Shown here in pieces: positions 39,661 through 48,687 of a stretch of DNA of 64,000 nucleotides; the stretch's first letter is position 1, and each line of letters begins with the position of its first letter. The position numbers and the translations under genes were made by a program. The notes below the pieces were generated by a model. That model made no database searches, was not told where the DNA came from, and was given only the letters and a program-made list of their open reading frames with translations. Source of the stretch: Mycobacterium sp. OTB74 (GTDB lineage: Bacteria; Actinomycetota; Actinomycetes; Mycobacteriales; Mycobacteriaceae); assembly GCF_029892685.1 (NCBI RefSeq), contig NZ_JARXVD010000005.1, positions 1 through 64,000 of the forward strand. Reading direction: 5' to 3'.

Positions 39661-40347
39661 ATGCCAAATCCGCAGCCAGTCTTAAACCGCGGTGCCGCTG
39701 CCACGCGCAGCCTGCTTGGCTGGGGAGTCGTCGCCGGTCCCTTCTACCTCGTCGTCGGCGTGGTACTAGGAACGACGCGCCCCGGTTTCGACTTCACGCG
39801 CCACGCCCTGTCCCTGCTGATGCTGGGTCACTTGGGGTGGATTCAAAGGACCAACTTTGTGCTGTGCGGACTCATGGTGATCGCGGCGGGGATGGGCGTC
39901 CTGCGGGCGATACGCAGCGGTCGCGGCCTGGCGGTGGGCGGCCTTGTCATAGCTGCCGGAGTCACACTAATCCTCGCCGCCCTATTCGTGCCTGACCCAG
40001 TCAGCGGCTTCCCGCCTGGCGCAGTTGCCGGCTCGCCATCTGCCGGCGGGATGATGCATCTGCTTTGCGGGGCAACACAACTCGTCACCATTACCGCTTC
40101 GGCGCTGGCGCATGGATTGTGGAGCAGGACGGTCGGCCAACCGGCCCGTGGTGCGCTGAGCATCGTCCTGGCGATCGGCATACTCGGCGGCTTCATCGGC
40201 GGCGTAATACTGGCGAACCACACCGCCGGTATCGCACTGCTCTGGCTCGCCGTGGTCTGCGAATGGGTCTGGCTTGCGCTCGCGTGCGCGCAGATGTATC
40301 AGTGGTCGCCGCATCCACTCGGCGCGTCGGTGGCACCGACACCCTAG
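39661..40347 (+). CDS. DUF998-family membrane protein
   Basis: A 228-residue membrane protein with six hydrophobic segments. Typical DUF998 features are an early GPFYLVVGVVLGTTRPGFDF followed by TRHALSLLMLGHLGWIQRTN, and MMHLLCGATQ in the middle. No function is known for the family. ATG 39661 has AGGAG six bases upstream. It is probably regulated by the divergent TetR gene. It ends four bases from the convergent amidase. Confidence 0.82.
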   Translation: MPNPQPVLNRGAAATRSLLGWGVVAGPFYLVVGVVLGTTRPGFDFTRHALSLLMLGHLGWIQRTNFVLCGLMVIAAGMGVLRAIRSGRGLAVGGLVIAAGVTLILAALFVPDPVSGFPPGAVAGSPSAGGMMHLLCGATQLVTITASALAHGLWSRTVGQPARGALSIVLAIGILGGFIGGVILANHTAGIALLWLAVVCEWVWLALACAQMYQWSPHPLGASVAPTP

Positions 40348-40351
40348 GGCA

Positions 40352-41134
40352 TCAACGCTGCTGCAGGTAGTTGACGATGCCCTGGGCCACCGCGTTCGCG
40401 TAGGTCTGCTGCCCCTGCGGTGTAGCCAACAACGCGCCCTCCTGCGGGTTCTTCATGTTGCCGCATTCGACCAGGATTGACGGGTACTCAGCAAGATTCA
40501 GCCCGGCCAGGTCAGCTCGTCCGTACAGCCCGTTGTTGCCCATATAGGTCGACGGAGTCAGCCCGGCGGCGACCATCGAGTCCCGCATGATCTGGGCGAA
40601 CCGCACGGAAGGGCCGGCCTGCGCCTGGTTCAGCGGCGGGTTCGAGTAGTTGACGTGGAATCCGTGCCCGCCCGCTGGGCCACCGTCCGCGTGAATCGAG
40701 ACAATGGCGTCCGGGCGCAGTGAATTCGCCATCGCCGCACGCTGATCCACGCACGGGCCCAGTGCGTTGTCGTTGCCGCGGGACATGGCGGTCCGCACAC
40801 CCAGATTGCTCAGTTCCTGCCGAATCATGAGCACCACATTCCAGTTGAAAGTGTGCTCGGTGTAGCCCGCGTCGGTGGTGGTTCCGCTGGTCTGGCAATC
40901 CTTGGTACCGCCCCGACCAGTAGGCACCTGCTTGGTGATCGAGGCATCGTTGGCCCCGTTGTGGCCCGGGTCGAGGAACACAATCGCGCCGGCGACACCT
41001 GCTGACGCTGCCCTGGGCGCATTCAATATCGTCGGCATCCCGACCAAAACTGGCGCCGCCGCAGCCATGGTCAGCATGCGGCGCCGGGAGATGCACCCGA
41101 TGCCGCTGTCTTTTTCACACGGACTGCTGGTCAC
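40352..41134 (-). CDS. ami1: N-acetylmuramoyl-L-alanine amidase (Rv3717/Ami1-like)
   Basis: A 260-residue amidase_3 enzyme that cuts the bond between muramic acid and the stem peptide of peptidoglycan. The N-terminus has a Tat-like motif ISRRRMLTMAAAAPVLVG. Zinc ligands are visible as IVFLDPGHNGANDAS (His), GYTEHTFNWNVV (Glu/His region) and VSIHADGGPAGGHGF (His), and the catalytic Glu lies in YPSILVECGNMKNP. The order and spacing match Rv3717 of M. tuberculosis. The start is GTG. It acts outside the membrane. No cell-division genes adjoin it. Confidence 0.92.
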   Translation of the reverse strand: MTSSPCEKDSGIGCISRRRMLTMAAAAPVLVGMPTILNAPRAASAGVAGAIVFLDPGHNGANDASITKQVPTGRGGTKDCQTSGTTTDAGYTEHTFNWNVVLMIRQELSNLGVRTAMSRGNDNALGPCVDQRAAMANSLRPDAIVSIHADGGPAGGHGFHVNYSNPPLNQAQAGPSVRFAQIMRDSMVAAGLTPSTYMGNNGLYGRADLAGLNLAEYPSILVECGNMKNPQEGALLATPQGQQTYANAVAQGIVNYLQQR

Positions 41135-41239
41135 TGTTCAAATGCTACGTACCGACGCAATAGGCAAGCGCGAGCGACGTGACACGATTCCGCTACGAAG
41201 CAATAACTTTCGCTCCATGGACCACCAATATGTCTCGGG

Positions 41240-42484
41240 CTAGGACAAAAACCGCTGCACGTAGGGTGCGAACCGTTGCTGGAGATCGTCCGGATCGAGC
41301 CCGAACATCTCGCACGAGGTGATCACGCGGCCGAGCCTGCCGCGCCGGTGTTCGGCCAAGTATTCCGCCATGGCGTCGCGATCAGGTCCCGAAAGCTGTT
41401 CTCCGGCAAGGTCAAATACCCTTTGCGTCACACCGAGGTCGTCAGCCATGAAGTCGTCGAAACGGACGTCGATGGACCGGTCCGGCCCGATGACCTCCCG
41501 ATCCCGGATCAGCGCGCCAAGCATGACTTCCAGCCGGTCGACCCAATACGCGGCAATATGTTCGACTGGCACAGGGCTGCGATGCATGCGGGCCGAATAG
41601 GTGATCATGGCGATCATCGACAGTGCCACCGGAACCGGGTCCCGGTGCGTGAAAATGCCGACCACGCCGGGCAGTGCGGCATCGAGCACCGGAATCTGCT
41701 CTAGGTGCTGAGGCGATTTCAGTAGCCAGCGGCGGCCGCCACGCAGGTACTGCAGCGCCTTCAGCTGGGTGACCATGTGCCGGTAATGCGGAGTCTGATC
41801 GTGGGTCTGGTAGTAGTCGCGCCAGGCCGGTACATCGGAGAGTGTCTCGAAGAACATGGTGGAAAAGTCGTTGGCCAGCAACTGAATTTCCTCGTGTACA
41901 TGCTCGGTGGTCATCTCGTGCATGAGCGGGAAGTACGGCATGACGATGTTCATCACGTTGACCGCGACATCCATTCGAGCCATTCGGGGATCCGGTTGGA
42001 CGCCCGCTTCGGCCTGCAGTGGAAAGGGCTCCACCGACTCCCAGTACGGCAGAGTGCGGAACGTGCCGGCGGCAGCCAGCAGGTTGTGCAGATGGGTGGT
42101 CCCGGTACGCGGTAGACCGACGATGGCCACTGGAGGCAACAGCTCGATGTCGTGAATCTCGGGGTGGCGCTTCAGCAGATCGGTCAACAGCAGTCTGTTC
42201 TTGAGGAGTTGGAGCAGCTGGCCGTAGAAGTTGACCAGGCCGGGCCCGTTCATGCCATCGATGTCACGTAGCGCCGCGAGGTAGACATCCAGCCGTTCCC
42301 GATAGTCGACCGGACCGAAGTCGTCGAGGCCGGTATCGGCAGTCGCCTTGGCGTGCAGAGAATCCGAATCGAGCGGACAGTCCGCCGCCACTGTCGCCAT
42401 CAAATCGCGGAACTGCTGCGCCTCGGTGCTAAAGGTGGGGTTGGCCAGATCATCGAGCTCGACAGCTGCTGTGGTATCAGTCAC
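41240..42484 (-). CDS. sulfotransferase family protein
   Basis: A 414-residue PAPS-dependent sulfotransferase of the large mycobacterial type. The 5'-phosphosulfate loop is VAIVGLPRTGTTHLHNLLAA (near residue 118), and the 3'-phosphate region is WLLKSPQHLEQIPVLDAALP followed by VVGIFTHRDPVPVALSMI. The acceptor is unknown; relatives act on lipids or sugars. GTG 42484 is chosen. It has TAACAT seven bases upstream, suggesting a leaderless transcript. It is divergent from a TetR gene with only 15-30 bases between. Confidence 0.85.
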   Translation of the reverse strand: MTDTTAAVELDDLANPTFSTEAQQFRDLMATVAADCPLDSDSLHAKATADTGLDDFGPVDYRERLDVYLAALRDIDGMNGPGLVNFYGQLLQLLKNRLLLTDLLKRHPEIHDIELLPPVAIVGLPRTGTTHLHNLLAAAGTFRTLPYWESVEPFPLQAEAGVQPDPRMARMDVAVNVMNIVMPYFPLMHEMTTEHVHEEIQLLANDFSTMFFETLSDVPAWRDYYQTHDQTPHYRHMVTQLKALQYLRGGRRWLLKSPQHLEQIPVLDAALPGVVGIFTHRDPVPVALSMIAMITYSARMHRSPVPVEHIAAYWVDRLEVMLGALIRDREVIGPDRSIDVRFDDFMADDLGVTQRVFDLAGEQLSGPDRDAMAEYLAEHRRGRLGRVITSCEMFGLDPDDLQQRFAPYVQRFLS

Positions 42485-42511
42485 ACGAGTTATGTTACTA
42501 TGAGTTCCGTA
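42485..42511. promoter_or_regulatory. very short divergent promoter region
   Basis: Between the sulfotransferase GTG and the TetR start lie 15 to 30 bases. TAACAT on the minus strand is seven bases before GTG, and TATGTT on the plus strand lies before the TetR start. The -10 boxes must overlap. Confidence 0.45.
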
Positions 42512-43087
42512 ATGATGAAAGAGCTTGGGCGCCCCCGTGACCAGCGGATAGCCGATGCAGTTCTGCAGGCCACTGCCGAAATGCTGAGCGAATCCGGGTA
42601 TTCCGCACTGTCCGTGGACGCCATCGCGCGGCGAGCCGGTACCAGCAAACCGGCGATCTACCGGCGCTGGCCCAGCAAGGCGCACATGGTTCACGAGGCG
42701 GTGTTTCCCGTCGGCTCAGCCACCGAACTGCCGGACACCGGTTCACTCGATGGCGACGTCCGCGAGATGATGCGCCGGGCCGTCACTTTCCTGAGCACCC
42801 CTGCGGCCAGGGAGGCGCTACCTGGACTGCTCGGCGAGATGACCACCGACCCGACCCTGCACGCCGCACTGCTGGAGCGGTTCAGCGATGTCCTCACCCG
42901 CGGGCTGAATGAGCGACTTGCCGCCGCAGCGGCCCGCGGTGAGGTCCGCGCAGACGTGACAGCCGCCGACCTGACCGACGTGGTGGCTGGGCTTGCGCTG
43001 CTGGCTGCGCTCACTCGTGGTGGGGAACTCGATGACGACTGGATCGATCGCAATGCAACCCTGATTCTGAAAGGTATTGGTAAATGA
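42500..43087 (+). CDS. TetR-family regulator
   Basis: About 195 residues. The DNA-binding part reads AVLQATAEMLSESGYSALSV, then DAIARRAGTSKPAIYRRWPS, a clear TetR domain. The C-terminal part is of the TetR_C type (LPGLLGEMTTDPTLHAALLE). Starts at 42500, 42512 and 42515 are all in frame; the later pair would leave more room for the divergent sulfotransferase promoter. Its stop overlaps the DUF1214 gene as ATGA, so the regulator and that gene form one operon, and it likely represses itself and the sulfotransferase. Confidence 0.88.
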   Translation: MSSVMMKELGRPRDQRIADAVLQATAEMLSESGYSALSVDAIARRAGTSKPAIYRRWPSKAHMVHEAVFPVGSATELPDTGSLDGDVREMMRRAVTFLSTPAAREALPGLLGEMTTDPTLHAALLERFSDVLTRGLNERLAAAAARGEVRADVTAADLTDVVAGLALLAALTRGGELDDDWIDRNATLILKGIGK

Positions 43088-44196
43088 CCGAATCCGGCAC
43101 CAAATCCGGTGGCGCCTGGCGCGAACTTCTCGACACACTGCGAGACCTGGACCGTTCGTTCCTGGAGGGTGACCGCGCGGTCACCGACGACCGGCAGATC
43201 GCCGACGGCTACCGCATGCTGGCCACCGGACTGGGTGTGGCGCTGGACTGCTACCTGTACCCCGAGCCTGGCCGCCCGCAGTTCGTTGCGGTCAATACCC
43301 CGTTCCGGCATGACCGGCGCTGGGGCGGCGACAACACTGACGCGTACTACTTCATGTGCCCGGTCGACCCGCAGCGTCGTTACCGGATCAGCGGTAACAA
43401 GGGCGACAGTGTGTACCTGTCGTTGACCGCTTACAACGAGCCCTCCCCCGGTGCTTGGTCAGACCGAGTTGTGACGATAATCCGCGACACTGACCTGGAT
43501 TTCGATGCCGAGGGCAACTTCTCCTTCGAACTGGGCCCGCTGCCCGACGCCGCGGTCTTCATGACCCGCGACTACCAGGCCGACCCGCTGACCGGTCGCC
43601 CCGTCAGCTGGAACATCGAGGCGCTGGATGCGCCAGAGCCCCTGCAGCACAACGATATCGACACAGCAGCCGCATTCCGGGCCGCCGCCAACTGGATACG
43701 GACACTGTTCGCGATCATGCCCATGCCCGTCGGCACCCGCCCCGACGACGGAGGCTCCCTGGGACATTCGACAGCGCACCTGGCCAATGAATTCGCTGCG
43801 CCCTATCAGGTTCCGGATGCCAACTTCGGCTGGTCCGCGCGGGATGCCTGCTACTCATACGGCAGTTTTGTACTGGGCGACGACGAGGCACTTGTCATCA
43901 CCCATCGCCCGCCGCCCTGCCGATTCTGGAACCTGGTGGTGTGGAACCAGTTCATGGCCAACCCCGGCGTCAACGATGCCCGCAGCTCGGTCAACGGGTC
44001 TAGTGCGGTGCAGAACTCTGATGGCTCGATAACCATCGTGTTGTCGAAAGAACCTACTGCACACCCGAATTCACTGACCACCCTCGACTACCCGCAGGGC
44101 ATCCTGGCGTTCCGGTGGTTCCTCACCGACGAGGTGCCGGCCAAACCCGAGGTTCAGTTGGTCAAGGTCGCCGACGCCCCGACCCAGGTGTCCTGA
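43084..44196 (+). CDS. DUF1214-domain protein
   Basis: A 370-residue protein. The C-terminal third is a DUF1214 domain (NPGVNDARSSVNGSSAVQNS, then LSKEPTAHPNSLTTLDYPQG and ILAFRWFLTDE). An N-terminal region has RRYRISGNKGDSVYLSLTAY. There is no signal peptide or membrane segment. The biochemical role is unknown; relatives occur next to lipid and steroid genes of mycobacteria. It is coupled to the TetR gene by ATGA. A strong hairpin follows. Confidence 0.8.
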   Translation: MTESGTKSGGAWRELLDTLRDLDRSFLEGDRAVTDDRQIADGYRMLATGLGVALDCYLYPEPGRPQFVAVNTPFRHDRRWGGDNTDAYYFMCPVDPQRRYRISGNKGDSVYLSLTAYNEPSPGAWSDRVVTIIRDTDLDFDAEGNFSFELGPLPDAAVFMTRDYQADPLTGRPVSWNIEALDAPEPLQHNDIDTAAAFRAAANWIRTLFAIMPMPVGTRPDDGGSLGHSTAHLANEFAAPYQVPDANFGWSARDACYSYGSFVLGDDEALVITHRPPPCRFWNLVVWNQFMANPGVNDARSSVNGSSAVQNSDGSITIVLSKEPTAHPNSLTTLDYPQGILAFRWFLTDEVPAKPEVQLVKVADAPTQVS

Positions 44197-44273
44197 GCAC
44201 GCCGAGATTTTCTTGGGGACAGGGACTTTTGGTCACATCTGTCAATTCAGCCCACGGTTGGAAGCTGGGTCGA

Positions 44274-44335
44274 GTTGCCCGCCTCTGTGCGACAATCCGT
44301 TGTCTCACAAAAGTTGTCGCATAGAGGCGGGCAAC
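44274..44335. terminator. 22-bp stem-loop terminator candidate
   Basis: Arms 44274-44295 and 44314-44335 match at 21 of 22 positions (the exception is a G-U pair in RNA), with an 18-base loop. The outer arm starts GTTGCCCGCCTCT. It lies between convergent DUF1214 and hrpA genes. Confidence 0.7.
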
Positions 44336-44393
44336 ACGCACCTCACTTTGCGGCGGGAATGATGTGGCAGTTGCGAATTGGCGCGCGCAGAAA

Positions 44394-47300
44394 TCACGGT
44401 TGAATGGCGTCGATGGCCCGGTGGATCCGCTGCTCGCTGACCGGCCGTGGCGTGCCCAGCTGCTGTGCCCACAGACTGACCCGCAGTTCTTCGATCTGTC
44501 GGGCAATGTCGCGCACATCTTGACCCTGGCAGCGAAGCGGCGAAAGCGCCTGGCGCAACTCGTCATAGGCTTCCTGTACGGCGTGCACCCGATCCATCCG
44601 CTCACGGTCGGCCACCAAGCCCTGCGGCAGTCGTTCCAATCGTCGGCCGATGGCCGTCAGGTACCGGGTCAGGTCGGCCAGGTGGTTGACGCCCGTTGCC
44701 ATGACAAACCCTTTGGGCAACAGGGTCGCCAATTGGGCGCGGATATCGGCGACCGCATCGGCTTGGGCAGCCGTCGGCTTGTCCGGCAGCGTGACCTGGG
44801 CCGCATGCGCGGCGGTCAACACCCGCTCGATCCGGCCGACGACATCCCTGGTGGTCGGAACCAACTTGGCCGAAACCTGTTGATGCAGTGCGTCGAAGTC
44901 CGCTGCGGTCCATACCGGGTTGGGGGCCAGCAGCATCGTCGCCGCATCGGCGCAGTCGTCCAGCAGGGCCCCCAGCGTGCCGTCGGGGTTGCTGGACAAC
45001 GCGAGCCGAGTTCGGGGATTCAACGCACGCTCGACTGCCTTGACAGGTGACGCCACCACCAGCCGCAACAGCCGGCGCACACCCGGAGCCATCGCCGCAG
45101 CCTGCTCGGCCTGGGTTGGGAAAACCCGGATATCCACCGCCGCTCCGGTGTCCACCAACGCGGGGAAGCCTCGAACGGTGTGCCCACCCGCGGTGCTCTC
45201 AACGGCGCGGGGTAGCTCAGCGAGATCCTCCGGCCAGGCCCGCAACCCGGTGCGCTCCAGGTCTCCGGCGACGGCTCCGGCCACCGCCTGGCGTACCGAC
45301 CCGGCAAGCTTGTCGTGCAGCGCGTTCAGGTCCTTACCACGCGCCACCACCTTCCCGCCCGATTCGACGGCAAAGGTGACCCGCAGGTGGTCCGGCACCT
45401 TGGTCAGATCAAAGGAGTCGATCGGCACCAGAATGCCTGTGCTCCTGTGCAATTCCCGCTGCACTGCCTCGAGCAGCGACCCCTCGCCAGGGTCGATGTG
45501 TGGGACCAGGGCCCGTGCGGTGTCCGGTGCCGGCACGAAGTTTCGGCGCAAGTCTTTCGGCAGCGATTTGATCAGCGTGGTGACCAACTCTTCGCGCAAC
45601 GCCGGTACCTGCCAGGCGAATCCGTCTCCGCCCAGCCGAGCCAGCACCTCCACCGGAACATGCACCGTCACACCATCGTCGGTGGCACCCGGCTCATACC
45701 GGTAGCTCAGCGGCAACTCCAGATCACCGGTCTGCCAGGTATCCGGCTGGTCGTCTGAGGTCTCGGTCCGCAACAGGTCGTTGCGGGTAAAGGTCAGCAG
45801 ATCCGGAGTCTGGTGCCGTTCCTTCTTCCACCAGGCATCGAAATGCCCTGCTGATACTGCACTTTCAGGTATCCGCTGGTTGTAGAAGGCGAACACCTCT
45901 TCGTCGCCGACCAGCAGATCCCGACGACGCGCGCGCTCCTCCATCTCCTCCAGCTCGGCCCGCAATCGGGCGTTGTCCCGGAAGAAGTGGTGCCGGGTCT
46001 GCCAGTCGCCTTCAACCAGCGCGTGCCGGATGAACAACTCGCGCGCGGTCACGGGATCCACCTGGCCGTAACCGACCCGACGTCGTGGCACCAGGGGCAG
46101 TCCGTACAGCGTCACGCGCTCGAACGCCATCACCGCGCCGCGCTTGGCATCCCAATGCGGCTCACTGTAGGTGCGCTGCAACAAATCTCCGGCAACTCGC
46201 TCCACCGCCTCGGGTTCGATCCGCGCGGCGATCCGGCCAAACAAGCGGCTGGTCTCGACCAGATCGGCGACCACGATCCAGCGCGGCGGCCTCTTTGTCA
46301 GGACCGAGCCCGGCGCCAGGACGAAGCGAGAATTGCGGGCACCTTGGTAATCCCGCGTTTCTCCCTCGCGAAGTCCGACATGCGACAGCAGTCCAGCGAT
46401 CAACGCACTGTGTACCCGTGCGGCATCAGCCGGCTCGCTGGATTCGCGGATACCGAGATCGCCGGCGATGCTGCGCAATTGACCCACCAGATCCTGCCAC
46501 TCCCGGATCCGCAGGTAGTGCAGGAACTCTTCTCGACACATCCGACGGAAAGCACTGCCGGACAATTGGTTTCGCTGTTCACGGAGGTAGTTCCACAAGT
46601 TCAGGTACGAGATGAAGTCCGAGTGCTCGTCGGCGAACCGGGCATGCTTCTGCCGGGCGGCCTCTTCACGGTCGGCGGGCCGTTCCCGTGGGTCCGGGAT
46701 CGACAAAGCGGCAGCCAGTACCAGCACCTCGCGCACACATCCTTCGGTGTCAGCCTGCAGGATCATCCTGCCGACCCGCGGGTCCAGAGGTAGCCGGGCC
46801 AACCGCCGGCCGACGTCGGTGATGGCGCCCGTGGCATCGAACGCACCCAGTTCCTGAAGCAGCTGGATGCCGTCGCGGATGCTGCGAGCGTCCGGTGGAT
46901 CGAGGAACGGGAACGCCTCAATGTTCCCCAGACCCAACGCGGACATCTGCAGGATGACCGCACTCAGGTTTGTGCGCAGAATCTCCGGGTCTGTGTATCG
47001 CGGCCGCGACTCGAAATCGGCCTCTGAGTAGAGCCTGATGCACACACCCGGGGCGGTGCGACCCGACCGACCGGACCGTTGCGCAGCAGACGCCTGCGAA
47101 ATCGGTTCGATCGGCAGCCTCTGCACTTTGGTGCGCCGGCTGTATCGGGAAATCCGGGCGGTTCCCGGGTCCACCACGTATCTGATGCCCGGGACGGTCA
47201 GCGAGGTTTCAGCGACGTTGGTAGCCAACACAATTCGGCGCGGTCCACCGGCCTTCGGATGGAACACCCGTTGTTGCTCGGCGGTTGGCAGCCTGGCATA

Positions 47301-48368
47301 CAGTGGCAGAATCTCGGTCGGGAACACATCGCCACGCAATGCGTCGCGCAAAGCCTCTGCGGTATCCCGGATTTCGCGTTCACCGGACAGGAATACCAAT
47401 ACATCGCCGGCGGGCTCGGCCTCCAGTTCGCGGACTGCGTCGACGATGGCCTCGGTCGGGTCGCGCGTTTCGGTGCGGACGATTTCGTGGTCAGGATCGT
47501 CGGGGTCGTCACCGTCTTCGACGACAACCGGGACTTCCAATGGCCGGTAGCGGATTTCGACCGGATAGGTGCGGCCCGATACCTCCACGATGGGCGCGGC
47601 CAGGCCATCGACACCGGCGCCCAGCCCATGTCCGGCAACGCCGCCCAGCCCATGTTCGGCAACGCCGCCCAGCCCATGTTCGGCAACGCCGAAGTGCTTG
47701 GCGAAGCGCTCCGGCTCGATGGTCGCCGAGGTGACGATGACTTTCAGATCAGGCCGACGTGGCAGCAGTTCGCGCAGATAGCCCAGCAGGAAGTCGATGT
47801 TGAGACTGCGTTCGTGCGCCTCATCCAGAATCAGGGTGTCGTAGCGCAGCAGCTGGCGGTCGCGCTGAATCTCCGCGAGCAGAATGCCGTCGGTCATCAG
47901 CTTGACCAGAGTGCGGTCGCTGGCTTGATCGGTAAACCGCACCGTGTAGCCGATGGCGCCGCCCAGTTCGGTGCCGGTTTCCTCGGCTATGCGCTGGGCG
48001 ACGGTGCGGGCTGCCAGCCGTCGGGGCTGCGTGTGGCCGATGGTGCCACGGATACCCCGCCCGAGTTCCAGGCAGATCTTGGGCAACTGGGTGGTCTTGC
48101 CCGAGCCGGTCTCACCGGCCACGACCACCACTTGGTGCTCACGAATGGCGCGGGCGATCTCGTCACGACGCTCGGAGACCGGCAGGTCCGGATAGCTAAT
48201 CGTGGGCACCGCAGCCCGGCGCGCGGCCACCAGGGCTTCGCCTTCGGCAATCTGCTGGGCGATCTTCTCGGGACTGTCGCCGCGCAGGTTCTTCAGCCGC
48301 CGGCCCAGCCGAGCCGCGTCACGAATGGTCAGACCATCGAGACGTTCGCGCAGCTGGAGGTCGGACAC
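44394..48368 (-). CDS. hrpA: ATP-dependent RNA helicase HrpA
   Basis: A 1324-residue DEAH-box helicase. Motif I is VVVAGETGSGKTTQLPKICL (near residue 90), DEAH lies in DTLILDEAHERSLNIDFLLG (near 190), and motif VI is AQRSGRSGRTAPGVC (near 445). The HA2/OB region follows, and the long C-terminal half matches HrpA of proteobacteria. It unwinds structured RNA. An insertion just after AKHFGVAEHG holds a short peptide repeated three times, coded by a 24-base tandem repeat. GTG 48368 gives the first recognisable residues. It is alone on its strand and faces the cytochrome-like operon 40 bases upstream. Confidence 0.92.
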   Translation of the reverse strand: MSDLQLRERLDGLTIRDAARLGRRLKNLRGDSPEKIAQQIAEGEALVAARRAAVPTISYPDLPVSERRDEIARAIREHQVVVVAGETGSGKTTQLPKICLELGRGIRGTIGHTQPRRLAARTVAQRIAEETGTELGGAIGYTVRFTDQASDRTLVKLMTDGILLAEIQRDRQLLRYDTLILDEAHERSLNIDFLLGYLRELLPRRPDLKVIVTSATIEPERFAKHFGVAEHGLGGVAEHGLGGVAGHGLGAGVDGLAAPIVEVSGRTYPVEIRYRPLEVPVVVEDGDDPDDPDHEIVRTETRDPTEAIVDAVRELEAEPAGDVLVFLSGEREIRDTAEALRDALRGDVFPTEILPLYARLPTAEQQRVFHPKAGGPRRIVLATNVAETSLTVPGIRYVVDPGTARISRYSRRTKVQRLPIEPISQASAAQRSGRSGRTAPGVCIRLYSEADFESRPRYTDPEILRTNLSAVILQMSALGLGNIEAFPFLDPPDARSIRDGIQLLQELGAFDATGAITDVGRRLARLPLDPRVGRMILQADTEGCVREVLVLAAALSIPDPRERPADREEAARQKHARFADEHSDFISYLNLWNYLREQRNQLSGSAFRRMCREEFLHYLRIREWQDLVGQLRSIAGDLGIRESSEPADAARVHSALIAGLLSHVGLREGETRDYQGARNSRFVLAPGSVLTKRPPRWIVVADLVETSRLFGRIAARIEPEAVERVAGDLLQRTYSEPHWDAKRGAVMAFERVTLYGLPLVPRRRVGYGQVDPVTARELFIRHALVEGDWQTRHHFFRDNARLRAELEEMEERARRRDLLVGDEEVFAFYNQRIPESAVSAGHFDAWWKKERHQTPDLLTFTRNDLLRTETSDDQPDTWQTGDLELPLSYRYEPGATDDGVTVHVPVEVLARLGGDGFAWQVPALREELVTTLIKSLPKDLRRNFVPAPDTARALVPHIDPGEGSLLEAVQRELHRSTGILVPIDSFDLTKVPDHLRVTFAVESGGKVVARGKDLNALHDKLAGSVRQAVAGAVAGDLERTGLRAWPEDLAELPRAVESTAGGHTVRGFPALVDTGAAVDIRVFPTQAEQAAAMAPGVRRLLRLVVASPVKAVERALNPRTRLALSSNPDGTLGALLDDCADAATMLLAPNPVWTAADFDALHQQVSAKLVPTTRDVVGRIERVLTAAHAAQVTLPDKPTAAQADAVADIRAQLATLLPKGFVMATGVNHLADLTRYLTAIGRRLERLPQGLVADRERMDRVHAVQEAYDELRQALSPLRCQGQDVRDIARQIEELRVSLWAQQLGTPRPVSEQRIHRAIDAIQP
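47620..47691. repeat. 24-bp tandem repeat, three copies, inside hrpA
   Basis: Three exact-length copies (47620-47643, 47644-47667, 47668-47691). The last two are identical and the first has one change. Each codes for GVAEHGLG or a one-residue variant in frame. Confidence 0.9.
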
Positions 48369-48408
48369 CGGTCCCAGGATAGGCGGTCCGGTTCCGCGGT
48401 GGCTTACG

Positions 48409-48684
48409 TCACACCAGGTAGATGACCATGATGGCACCGAACAACGCGGCCAGCCAAGCGTCGGTGGCCATCTTTAGCGAGCGCGGCGCGGTGCGGACCT
48501 CCATGAAGTATCTGATGATCAGGCGGGACTTGATGAGCGCCAATGCCAGGACGAGGACGGTGATCGGCAGACTGGCCTGCGCGAGGTGGTTGGCGTGTGC
48601 GGCGGGCGCCAGCCAGCCCGTTCCGATGCTGAGGACGACGAGTACGCCCCACACCCAGGTCAGCACGCGCGATTCAGATTTCAC
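48409..48684 (-). CDS. cytochrome c oxidase subunit IV-like (NorF-like) membrane protein
   Basis: A 91-residue protein with three membrane segments (VWGVLVVLSIGTGWL, LPITVLVLALALIKSRLIIR, and WLAALFGAIMVIYLV). The KSRLIIRYFMEVR loop between the second and third segments is the mark of the prokaryotic COX4/NorF-like family. It starts three bases after the stop of the subunit III-like gene. No haem or copper ligands are expected in this subunit. It is the last gene of a four-gene leftward operon. Confidence 0.8.
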   Translation of the reverse strand: MKSESRVLTWVWGVLVVLSIGTGWLAPAAHANHLAQASLPITVLVLALALIKSRLIIRYFMEVRTAPRSLKMATDAWLAALFGAIMVIYLV

Positions 48685-48687
48685 TGG

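Noticed and set aside
47079..48425. Long plus-strand ORF opposite hrpA
   Set aside because: Antisense to the helicase motifs; no start signal or domain.
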